A DNA stretch of 9,778 bases from DATHSN01 sp035464115 (GTDB lineage Bacteria; Actinomycetota; Acidimicrobiia; Acidimicrobiales; SKKL01): NCBI GenBank assembly GCA_035464115.1, contig DATHSN010000337.1, positions 1-9,778 on the forward strand. Direction: 5' to 3'. The notes beneath the pieces are model-generated. The model worked only from the letters and a program-made list of their open reading frames with translations. It made no database searches and was not told the origin of the DNA. A program made the translations under genes and the position numbers. This document shows, in pieces, positions 1-5,646 of this stretch. Within the stretch, counting starts at the first letter, position 1; each line of letters opens with the position of its first letter.

Positions 1-27
1 GGCGAGGCGCTGCTGACCGCCGTGTGA
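1..27 (+). CDS. C-terminal tail of a gene cut by the window edge
   Basis: Reading from base 1 gives eight sense codons (GEALLTAV) and then TGA at 25-27. The codons are all GC-ending, as in the real genes here, and the stop falls 6 bases before the stop of the convergent DUF2817 gene, which is typical of tightly packed convergent genes. Nothing can be said about the product. Eight codons are too few to exclude chance. Confidence 0.35.
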   Translation, partial: GEALLTAV

Positions 28-33
28 CGCCGC

Positions 34-1128
34 TCAGCCGTCCCAGGTGGTGACGACGGCGACCGCCCGGTCGAGCAGCTCGCGCCCCGCGGCGAGGCAG
101 GTGCGCTCCCACTCGGGGTCGTCGGGGGTGAAGGTGCACCGGTACCCCCAGACGGCGGCGGCGTGCTCGGGATCGCGGCGGTCGCCGTGGCGGTGCACCC
201 AGCTGTCGAGGAACGTGGCGACCAGCTGACGGCCGGCCGATTCGGTGCCGAACTCGACCGACGACGCGTGGTACGTGGCGTCGCCGAGCAGCTGGCGGAT
301 GCCGTTGGCGATCTGGCCCGACTTCACCCCGGTGGTGGCGTCGGGGTTGTCGGCGGTGGCCTCCACCCGCTCGGCGCCGAAGTGCTGGCGGAAGAAGTCG
401 TCCTGGGCCGACCCGAGGGGCTGGTCGGACAGGAACGTGACCGCGCCGCTGGGCCCGTGGCCGGTGTGCAGGTCGATGGTGAGGGCCCGCTCGACGCCGA
501 CGAGGTGCTCGGCGGCGATGTCGTGGAGGATGCGTGAGGACTCCTCGGTGCGGTCGCCACCGAAGTGCCAGCCGTCGCGGTGGCGGTACTGGCCCTGGGT
601 GATGGCGTCACGCACCCACTCGGTCCCGTGCTCGTCGGACAGGGCCCGGACGGCGGCGAACAGCTCGTCGATCGACGGCAGCTCGGGCGTGTCGGGGCAC
701 AGCACGGGGTGCACGACGTCGTACGGGTCGTTGTGCAGGGGGTCGAGCTCGTCGCGCCGCCAGTTGCGGTTCAGGTCGACGTTCGACTCGTTCTGGCGTC
801 GCCACCACGCCATGCCCCACGGGTTCACGGCGTGCACCACGAGCACGGCCACGTCGTCGGGCAGGGCGGCGGGGTCGAGCCGATGGAGCAGGTCGGCCTG
901 CAGGGCCGAGCCGATGAAGCCCTCGACGCCGTGCACCCCGCTCAGCACCGTGAGCGCGCGGCGGGGGTGCTCGGCGCCGAGGCGGACCACGTCGATGGTG
1001 AGGCGTTGCCCGTCGGGACCGAGGGCGGTGATCGGGTGGGGAGCGACGGTCAGGTCGGCCTCGGTGGCCGCCCGCCGGAACCGGGCCCGGCTCTCGTCGT
1101 AGGTGAGGGGCAGTCGATCGATCCGCAT
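34..1128 (-). CDS. DUF2817 family protein (M14-like zinc carboxypeptidase/amidohydrolase fold)
   Basis: The 364-residue protein carries the hallmarks of the DUF2817 family, relatives of M14 metallocarboxypeptidases and succinylglutamate desuccinylase. Visible motifs are SGVHGVEG (residues 63-70), whose H66 and E69 fit the first zinc-ligand pair. NVDLNRNW (116-123) fits the substrate-binding Asn-Arg segment. DLHTG (219-223) supplies the third zinc ligand, H221, and VEFGT (291-295) the likely catalytic E292. The expected activity is hydrolysis of a peptide or amide bond, with the substrate unknown. No signal peptide or membrane segment is seen, so it is probably cytosolic. The ATG at 1128 was chosen over an upstream in-frame start at 1230 because family homology begins near MRIDRLPLTY and the extra 34 residues are Arg-rich, low-complexity and would run into the divergent gene. 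No strong ribosome-binding site is seen. All catalytic residues are present. Confidence 0.85.
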   Translation of the reverse strand: MRIDRLPLTYDESRARFRRAATEADLTVAPHPITALGPDGQRLTIDVVRLGAEHPRRALTVLSGVHGVEGFIGSALQADLLHRLDPAALPDDVAVLVVHAVNPWGMAWWRRQNESNVDLNRNWRRDELDPLHNDPYDVVHPVLCPDTPELPSIDELFAAVRALSDEHGTEWVRDAITQGQYRHRDGWHFGGDRTEESSRILHDIAAEHLVGVERALTIDLHTGHGPSGAVTFLSDQPLGSAQDDFFRQHFGAERVEATADNPDATTGVKSGQIANGIRQLLGDATYHASSVEFGTESAGRQLVATFLDSWVHRHGDRRDPEHAAAVWGYRCTFTPDDPEWERTCLAAGRELLDRAVAVVTTWDG

Positions 1129-1228
1129 CGCCGGAGTCTCGCGCCGGCGGGGGTGAGGCACCTGCGGTCGGCGCCGGGCCGCACCGCCGATCATCCGCGA
1201 TGTCACACCCACCTGCGAGGATCGACCC

Positions 1229-1570
1229 ATGGCGTTCGGTCAGCAGTCCGGTCCACCGGCCACGGCTCGGCAGGTGCAGCAGCTCACCGCGCTGCTCCAC
1301 GCCGCCGGCCACACCGACTTCCGCGACGCTCGCGGCCCGTTGGGGCTCACGCAACGACAGGCCGGGGGGAAGTTCACGCGCGACGAGGCCGACGCCCTCA
1401 TCGCCCGGCTCGAAGCCGAGGCCGACGGCGCGCCACCCCCGACCGCCGACGCCCCCGACGCCGTCGCCGACCGCCGGGCCGACGCCCACGCCCGTCGCCT
1501 GCGCACCGTCCCCACCGAGGCCCTCGCCGCCGAGCTCCAACGGCGGGGGTGGGTCGTCATGGAGCCCTGA
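1229..1570 (+). CDS. Small protein of unknown function, possibly an actinobacterial conserved hypothetical
   Basis: This is a 113-residue protein whose family I cannot name. It starts at ATG 1229, with GCGAGG at 1215-1220 as a Shine-Dalgarno 8 bases upstream. Residues 15-62 form one amphipathic helical unit (QVQQLTALLHAAGHTDFRDA, then a GLTQRQAGGKFTRDEAD segment) that looks like a small helix-turn-helix or protein-binding fold. A Pro/Ala/Asp-rich linker follows (66-90). A second short unit, TVPTEALAAELQRRGWVV (93-110), ends the protein. The two-segment layout resembles small adaptor or scaffold proteins, but no catalytic residues stand out. It is divergent from the DUF2817 gene, with about 100 bp between the starts; GATCAT at 1189-1194 is a weak -10 candidate. 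Coding status rests on the good Shine-Dalgarno, codon bias and the compositionally normal N-terminal domain. Confidence 0.7.
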   Translation: MAFGQQSGPPATARQVQQLTALLHAAGHTDFRDARGPLGLTQRQAGGKFTRDEADALIARLEAEADGAPPPTADAPDAVADRRADAHARRLRTVPTEALAAELQRRGWVVMEP

Positions 1571-1580
1571 ACGCGGGTGG

Positions 1581-1600
1581 CGGGGCCGCCAATGGCCCCG
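1581..1600 (+). terminator. GC-rich hairpin after the small hypothetical gene
   Basis: A perfect 7-bp inverted repeat, CGGGGCC (1581-1587) and GGCCCCG (1594-1600), has a 6-base loop and begins 10 bases after the stop codon at 1570. No T-tract follows, which is common for high-GC actinobacterial terminators. It could equally be a barrier hairpin. No transcript data are available. Confidence 0.4.
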
Positions 1601-1625
1601 ACCCCTCGCCCATGTGGCATCGTGT

Positions 1626-1637
1626 CAGTGAGCACTG
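1626..1637. promoter_or_regulatory. Short dyad upstream of the ATPase-MerR-receiver gene
   Basis: CAGTG (1626-1630) and CACTG (1633-1637) are exact inverted arms separated by AG, centred about 34 bases before the chosen ATG at 1666. The downstream protein contains a MerR-type DNA-binding domain, so this could be an autoregulatory operator. AACGAT at 1651-1656 is a possible -10 element beside it. Twelve bases of dyad can arise by chance. Confidence 0.25.
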
Positions 1638-1665
1638 CTCGCTACTGGACAACGATCGGTCGCGC

Positions 1666-2739
1666 ATGCCCCTCCCGGCCCACGGCTCGTTCCCCTGCGC
1701 CTCGTCGAGCGCGGGCGAGGTCCGCGAGTTCGTCGTCGCCGCGGTCGAGGGGCTCGACGTCGACGTCGACGCCCTCAAGCTCTGCGTCTCGGAGCTGGTC
1801 ACCAACGCGGTGCGCCACGCCTCCACCCCGTTCGAGGTGGCGGTGTCGAGCACCGCGGCGGGGGTGCGCGTCGAGGTGGTCGACGGGTCGCCGCACCCAC
1901 CGGTCGTCGGGACACCCACGGGCTCGGGGGGCTTCGGGCTCGGCATCATCGACACGCTCGCCCACACCTGGGGGTTCCTGCCCCGGGCCGAGGGCAAGGT
2001 CGTCTGGTGCGAGCTGGTGCCCGCCGAGGTCCTCGCCCCGTTCGACGGTCCCACCCCCGGTGTCGTCGGAGCTGAGGCCGGGGCCACGTACACCATCTCG
2101 GGGGCCAGTCGGATCCTCGGCGTCGACGCCGTCACCCTGCGCGCCTGGGAGCACGTCTACGGCGGGATCGTCCCCCGGCGCGACCCCGCCGGGCAGCGGA
2201 CCTACACCCGTGACGAGATCGACGAGCTGCGCTTCGTGGTCGCCCGGATGGCCGAAGGGGCGAGCGCAGGCGACGCCCACCGCCAGCTCGCCGAGCGCGC
2301 CGGCTCGGTCACCTTCGTGCCGCCCGCGTCCGACGTCTCGCTGCTGGTGCTCCTGGCCGACCGCGATCCCCACGCCGCCCGGCTGGCGGAGTTCTTCCTG
2401 CGCACCGAGGGCTACGAGGTCCGGGTCGCCCTCGACCTCGACGACGCCCGGAAGATCTCCCGCGACGACCGCCCACCCGGCGTCGCCATCGTCGAGCTCC
2501 TCCTCGGCGGCGGCACCGGCCTCGAGCTGTGCCGCGAGCTCGCCGCCGCGTCGATCCCCGTGCTCGCGGTCTCGTCGCTGGCGATGCGCTCGGTCGCGCT
2601 CGCGGCCGGGGCCAGCGCCTTCGTGGCCAAGCCCATCGACCCCCTCACGCTGGTGTCCACCGTGCGCGACCTCGTGGGCACGAGCGCGCTGAGCCGGTCC
2701 TCCACCTCTGTCGAGCGCCGTGATCGATCGCCTCGCTAG
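1666..2739 (+). CDS. RsbW-like ATPase / MerR (CarH-type) HTH / degenerate receiver fusion regulator
   Basis: The 357-residue regulator has three parts. Residues 10-117 are a GHKL ATPase like the RsbW/SpoIIAB anti-sigma kinases: N-box E43-LVT-N47, G1 D73-G-S, G2 GGFGLGIID (88-96), and no histidine-kinase H-box. Residues 141-210 are a MerR DNA-binding domain with TLRAWE-YG and GQRTYTRDEID, closest in look to CarA/CarH-type repressors. Residues 224-338 are a receiver fold with acidic D232/D234, GLELC (285-289) and AKP with K322. The phosphoacceptor position carries Glu (E277), so phosphorylation there is unlikely. The ATG at 1666 was preferred to ATG 1612 because the codons between (CTA, AGT, CGT, CAT, GAT) are atypical and ATPase homology begins just after 1666. 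It overlaps the KaiC-like gene by 20 bases. The likely role is ATP-dependent partner switching coupled to DNA binding. Confidence 0.85.
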   Translation: MPLPAHGSFPCASSSAGEVREFVVAAVEGLDVDVDALKLCVSELVTNAVRHASTPFEVAVSSTAAGVRVEVVDGSPHPPVVGTPTGSGGFGLGIIDTLAHTWGFLPRAEGKVVWCELVPAEVLAPFDGPTPGVVGAEAGATYTISGASRILGVDAVTLRAWEHVYGGIVPRRDPAGQRTYTRDEIDELRFVVARMAEGASAGDAHRQLAERAGSVTFVPPASDVSLLVLLADRDPHAARLAEFFLRTEGYEVRVALDLDDARKISRDDRPPGVAIVELLLGGGTGLELCRELAAASIPVLAVSSLAMRSVALAAGASAFVAKPIDPLTLVSTVRDLVGTSALSRSSTSVERRDRSPR

Positions 2740-4114
2740 CGGCGTCGACGGGCTCGACCACGTCCTGGCGGGCGGGCTCACCCCGAGCTCCATCGCGCTG
2801 ATCTCCGGGGCACCGGGGAGCGGCAAGACCATCCTGGCCCAGAGCTACGTGTTCGAGAACGCGTCGACGGCGCATCCGGCCGTCTACCTGTCCACCGTGT
2901 CGGAGCCGTTCGACAAGATCCTCCGCTTCGGCCAGCAGCTCGACGCCTTCGACGTCGACCTCGTCGGGACAGCCGTGTTCTACGAGGACCTCGGTCACGC
3001 GTTGGTGACCGACGGGCTCGACGGGGTGCTGGCCATCATCGACGGGGTGCTCACGGGGCGCCGCCCGTCGATGCTCGTCATCGACAGCTTCAAGGCGCTG
3101 GCCGCGTTCGCCGGCTCCGACGCCGGCTACCGGCGGTTCCTGCACGACCTGGCCGGGCGGCTGACCGCCCTGCCCCTCGCCGCGCTCTGGATCGGCGAGT
3201 ACGAAGCATCCGACGTCGCCGTCTGTCCCGAGTTCGCGGTGGCCGACACCGTCGTGCACCTCGGGACCCGACGCACCGCCGACCGTGAGGAGCGGCGGCT
3301 GTCGGTGCTCAAGCACCGCGGCAGCGGCTTCGCGGCCGGCGAGCACGCCTACCGCATCGGCCCGTCGGGCTTGCGGGTCTTCCCCCGCCTCGCCGATGTC
3401 GGCGACCCGTCACCCTACGCGGAGGCGCCGGGCCGCGACTCCACCGGCATCCCCGCCCTCGACGACGCCCTGCACGACGGCTACTTCCCCGGTTCGGCCA
3501 CCTTGGTGGTGGGTCCGTCGGGGGTCGGCAAGACCCTCATGGGGCTGCACTTCCTCTACTCGGGCGCAGCCGGCGGCGAGCCGGGGATCCTGGCCACGCT
3601 GCAGGAGAACCCGGTCCACCTGAGCCGCATCGTCGCCGGCTTCGGCTGGTCCACCGACGACCCGCTGGTCGAGATCATGAGCCGGTCGCCGGTCGACCTG
3701 TACCTCGACGAGTGGGTCTACGACCTGCTCGACACGGTGGAGCGCACCGGGGCCCGGCGGGTGGTCATCGACAGCATCGGTGATCTCCTGCTCGCCGCCA
3801 CCGACCAGATGCGCTTCCGCGAGTACATGTACTCGCTGCTGCAGCGGTTCTCCCGCATGGGCGTGTCGTGCCTGATGACCCTCGAGCTGCCCGAGCTGTT
3901 CCGCACCACGCGCATCGGCGAGCTCGGCATGTCGCACCTGTCCGACAACGTGGTGCTGCTCCAGCACGTCATCGACGGCAGCACGATCGCTCGGGGCCTC
4001 GCCGTGCTCAAGTCCCGCGGCAGCGATCACGACGCCCGGATCCGCGAGTTCCGGATCACGCCCGACGGCATCGTGCTCGGCGACCCGTTCGCCGGGCAGC
4101 CGTTCTCCACCTAG
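2720..4114 (+). CDS. KaiC-like two-domain RecA-family ATPase
   Basis: The 464-residue protein has two tandem KaiC/RecA-type ATPase domains. Domain 1 has Walker A GAPGSGKT (30-37) and Walker B MLVID (118-122). Domain 2 has Walker A GPSGVGKT (265-272) and Walker B VVID (348-351). Each domain ends in the family signature VLK-x-RGS (197-202 and 430-435), the second continuing HDARIREF. Cyanobacterial KaiC is about 519 residues; this one stops about 20 residues after the IREF motif and so appears to lack the C-terminal A-loop tail bound by KaiA. By-eye alignment puts S405-H406 at the KaiC S431-T432 autophosphorylation pair. The EE pair of KaiC reads QE (295-296) in domain 2 and SE (61-62) in domain 1. 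The GTG start at 2720 lies within the end of the preceding gene, suggesting translational coupling. The likely role is ATP-driven oligomeric signalling; a genuine clock function is unproven. Confidence 0.9.
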   Translation: MIDRLASGVDGLDHVLAGGLTPSSIALISGAPGSGKTILAQSYVFENASTAHPAVYLSTVSEPFDKILRFGQQLDAFDVDLVGTAVFYEDLGHALVTDGLDGVLAIIDGVLTGRRPSMLVIDSFKALAAFAGSDAGYRRFLHDLAGRLTALPLAALWIGEYEASDVAVCPEFAVADTVVHLGTRRTADREERRLSVLKHRGSGFAAGEHAYRIGPSGLRVFPRLADVGDPSPYAEAPGRDSTGIPALDDALHDGYFPGSATLVVGPSGVGKTLMGLHFLYSGAAGGEPGILATLQENPVHLSRIVAGFGWSTDDPLVEIMSRSPVDLYLDEWVYDLLDTVERTGARRVVIDSIGDLLLAATDQMRFREYMYSLLQRFSRMGVSCLMTLELPELFRTTRIGELGMSHLSDNVVLLQHVIDGSTIARGLAVLKSRGSDHDARIREFRITPDGIVLGDPFAGQPFST

Positions 4115-4142
4115 GCAGGCGGGCACCTCACCACGACGGACC

Positions 4143-4484
4143 TCACCGAGCCAGCTCCAGCTGTTCGATCAGCGCGATCAGCCGCTGCGGCTGCCCGGCA
4201 GGACTCGTCAACACCAGAGAGCCCCCTCGGCGTTCGAGGCTCGTCCTCGCCGTGACGAGCGCGCCGTACCCCGCGCAATCCATGAACGTCAGGCCGGACA
4301 GGTCGACGAGCACATCCCGGTGATCGATCGACGCGCACTCGTCGATCGCGACGGTTCGGCTGACCACGTCGAGCTCCCCCGACATCTCGATCACGTGCAG
4401 CGGACCGTCGAGACGGGCGCGGACGGTGAAGCGACGTTCCGGGTCGAGACCCTGTGAAGCCGGTCGGCTCATCAGCTCGGTCAC
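4143..4484 (-). CDS. STAS-domain protein (anti-sigma-factor-antagonist-like) without the usual phosphoserine
   Basis: The 113-residue protein has a single STAS fold: LHVIEMSGELDVVS (29-42), VLVDLSGLTFMDCAGYGAL (58-76), then a helix and a GGSLVLTSP strand. In SpoIIAA/RsbV proteins the loop after this Asp normally reads D-S-S/T-G, and its Ser is phosphorylated by an RsbW-type kinase. Here it reads D69-C70-A71-G72, so that switch residue is missing. The GTG at 4484 was chosen because a perfect GGAGGT lies 5 bases upstream; earlier in-frame starts have no such signal. It is convergent with the KaiC-like gene, with 28 bases between, and divergent from the GAF-ANTAR gene. An obvious candidate partner is the RsbW-like domain of the 1666-2739 protein, but that is inference. 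Its 293-base upstream region shows no clear promoter on this strand. Confidence 0.85.
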   Translation of the reverse strand: MTELMSRPASQGLDPERRFTVRARLDGPLHVIEMSGELDVVSRTVAIDECASIDHRDVLVDLSGLTFMDCAGYGALVTARTSLERRGGSLVLTSPAGQPQRLIALIEQLELAR

Positions 4485-4489
4485 GTCGC

Positions 4490-4495
4490 ACCTCC
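4490..4495 (-). promoter_or_regulatory. Strong Shine-Dalgarno fixing the STAS gene start
   Basis: On the minus strand these bases read GGAGGT, a full match to the anti-Shine-Dalgarno, 5 bases before GTG 4484. This is one of the best ribosome-binding sites in the window and decides against the TTG at 4529. The in-frame ATG at residue 5 would be unusually far from it. Confidence 0.7.
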
Positions 4496-4590
4496 ATGGG
4501 CGATCAGGCGCAACCAGGGGCTGGAGCAACGCAACGAGGATCAGACTGTGCTGTCCGAGGTCGAACCTAGTCGACTGGCGTGACCGGCGC

Positions 4591-4625
4591 CCACCGTTCC
4601 TGGCCCGGGGGTGAGCCAGCGGTGG
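4591..4625. repeat. Long imperfect hairpin in the STAS / GAF-ANTAR intergenic region
   Basis: CCACCG (4591-4596) pairs with CGGTGG (4620-4625), and CTGGC (4600-4604) with GCCAG (4615-4619). That gives 11 base pairs with a 3-base bulge and a 10-base loop. It sits between the two divergent genes, immediately before the TAGCGT -10 candidate of the GAF-ANTAR gene. It could be an operator, a cruciform or a transcription barrier. Confidence 0.4.
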
Positions 4626-4631
4626 CCCTGG

Positions 4632-4637
4632 TAGCGT
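4632..4637 (+). promoter_or_regulatory. Candidate -10 element for the first GAF-ANTAR gene
   Basis: TAGCGT fits the loose actinobacterial TAnnnT -10 consensus and lies just after the 4591-4625 hairpin. No good -35 is visible at the expected distance. Transcription from here would begin near 4644 and give a leader of about 134 bases. Confidence 0.3.
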
Positions 4638-4658
4638 GCGATCGTCATCTGGTGACGC

Positions 4659-4767
4659 GCTCGGGACCCTGGCGATCCACGGAAAGGCCCGGCCGACATC
4701 GATGAGACCTCGCCAGCAACCCTGCCGAGCCAGCCCTCCGGGCTACAACGTCGCATCGGGAGCGAGG
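4659..4767 (+). promoter_or_regulatory. Structured mRNA leader with a possible Shine-Dalgarno switch
   Basis: An outer stem, GCTCGG (4659-4664) with CCGAGC (4725-4730), encloses an inner 7-bp stem, CTGGCGA (4669-4675) with TCGCCAG (4710-4716), with an internal loop on both sides. A small hairpin, AGCCC (4732-4736) with GGGCT (4740-4744), follows. CCTCGC (4708-4713), which overlaps the 3' arm of the inner stem, is also exactly complementary to GCGAGG (4762-4767), the Shine-Dalgarno region of the gene starting at 4778. The two pairings exclude each other, so a change in the leader could expose or hide the ribosome-binding site. GCAACC (4716-4721) follows the inner stem as it does in S-box SAM riboswitches, but the partner GGTGC is absent. 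No known class is assigned. Confidence 0.4.
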
Positions 4768-4777
4768 CGGGTCGTCG

Positions 4778-5500
4778 GTGGTACCTGAACGCCGACTGCG
4801 CATCCTCGGTCAGCTCGTCGGCTCTGCACCTCCGGGTCTCGACACCGCTCGCCTGTGCCAGGTGTGCGCGGACATGACCGCCACGAGCGGCGCCGGGATC
4901 ATGCTGTTCGACGACGACGTGTCGCGCGGATCGCTGTGCACGACCGACAGCGTCAGCGTCCTCGTCGAGGACCTGCAGTTCACCCTCGGCGAGGGGCCGT
5001 CCATCGACGCCTGCCGGTGGGGTCGGCCGGTGCTCGAACCCGACCTCGCCGCGCCCGCGACGAGCCGGTGGATCGCCTTTGCGCCACCGGCGCTCGCTGC
5101 CGGGGTCCGGGCGATCTTCGGCTTCCCGATCCGTGTCGGGGCGGCCGGCCTCGGCGCCGTGAGCCTCTACCGCGATCGACCGGGTCCGCTCACCGACGAC
5201 CAGCACGCCGACGCCCTCGTCCTCGCCGACCTCGCCGCCGAGATCATCCTGCTCATGCAGGCCGACGCCACACCCGGCGAGCTGTCCACCGAGCTCGCCG
5301 CCGGCGCCAGCTTCAACCACGTGGTCCACCAGGCCTCGGGCATGGTGTCGGCCCAGCTCGACGTGAGCGTCGACCACGCCCTGGTCCGGCTCCGGGCCCA
5401 CGCGTTCGCGACGGGAGCGCCGCTGACCGACGTCGCCCGACGTGTCGTCATGCGCACCCTGCGCTTCCACCCCGACGACGGGATCGACGTCACCTCGTGA
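4778..5500 (+). CDS. GAF-ANTAR transcription antitermination regulator (paralogue 1)
   Basis: The 240-residue protein has a GAF sensor domain (about 20-155), with the common LGEGPSIDACRWGRPV stretch (70-85) and a GFPIRVGAAGLGAVSLYR core (115-132). An ANTAR domain follows at about 172-228 (NHVVHQASGMVSAQLDVSVDHALVRLRAHA, then TDVARRVV). ANTAR domains bind paired RNA stem-loops and prevent transcription termination; the GAF domain is expected to sense a small ligand or redox/light signal. The ANTAR segment has diverged: the usual EQAKG is HQASG, losing the conserved Lys. The GTG start at 4778 has GAGG at 4764-4767, ten bases away. A structured leader precedes it and a hairpin follows. It lies in tandem with a second GAF-ANTAR gene, which points to duplication or long co-residence. 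Confidence 0.85.
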   Translation: MVPERRLRILGQLVGSAPPGLDTARLCQVCADMTATSGAGIMLFDDDVSRGSLCTTDSVSVLVEDLQFTLGEGPSIDACRWGRPVLEPDLAAPATSRWIAFAPPALAAGVRAIFGFPIRVGAAGLGAVSLYRDRPGPLTDDQHADALVLADLAAEIILLMQADATPGELSTELAAGASFNHVVHQASGMVSAQLDVSVDHALVRLRAHAFATGAPLTDVARRVVMRTLRFHPDDGIDVTS

Positions 5501-5511
5501 CCCTCGCTGCT

Positions 5512-5533
5512 CCGGCCCCCACCCCGGGGCCGG
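5512..5533 (+). terminator. GC-rich hairpin between the two GAF-ANTAR genes
   Basis: CCGGCCCC (5512-5519) and GGGGCCGG (5526-5533) form a perfect 8-bp stem with a 6-base loop, starting 11 bases after the stop of the first GAF-ANTAR gene. No T-tract follows. It is probably a terminator or 3'-end-stabilising hairpin. Lying ahead of a second ANTAR gene, it could also be a conditional terminator. Confidence 0.5.
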
Positions 5534-5568
5534 CCCGACGGCGCTGCCGGCGCGGCGCGTCGGCGGCG

Positions 5569-5574
5569 TACGAT
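5569..5574 (+). promoter_or_regulatory. Candidate -10 element for the second GAF-ANTAR gene
   Basis: TACGAT matches the actinobacterial TAnnnT -10 consensus well and lies 72 bases before the GTG start at 5647, after the 5512-5533 hairpin. The -35 region is poorly conserved. The predicted leader is about 65 bases. Confidence 0.4.
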
Positions 5575-5646
5575 GCCGAGAGGCCGACAACACCAGCGGA
5601 CCCACGCCGCTCCCCGCAGGACGACACCGACCCGGCTGGAGCGCTC

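Noticed and set aside
565..1665. An open frame running from 565 continuously into the ATPase-MerR-receiver gene
   Set aside because: Its first part is antisense to the DUF2817 gene and overlaps the small hypothetical gene, and it reads as low-complexity Arg/Gly/Val-rich sequence. GC-rich DNA gives long open frames in the wrong phase.
2359..2376. Cobalamin-binding DxHxxG-like motif (D-P-H at residues 234-236) after a CarH-type MerR domain
   Set aside because: The Gly is Arg here, and the rest of the domain has receiver landmarks (GLELC, AKP) rather than the B12-binding segments.
4115..4142. Bidirectional terminator between the convergent KaiC-like and STAS genes
   Set aside because: The 28-base gap contains no inverted repeat long enough to support it.
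4659..4730. SAM-I (S-box) or SAM-IV riboswitch, because GCAACC directly follows a stem
   Set aside because: The pairing partner GGTGC and the other conserved core segments are missing, and the downstream gene is unrelated to methionine or SAM metabolism.
4640..4777. c-di-GMP-I (GEMM) riboswitch
   Set aside because: The conserved ACGCAAAGCC core and the GAAA tetraloop arrangement are absent; only a loose GC-rich resemblance at the 3' side remains.
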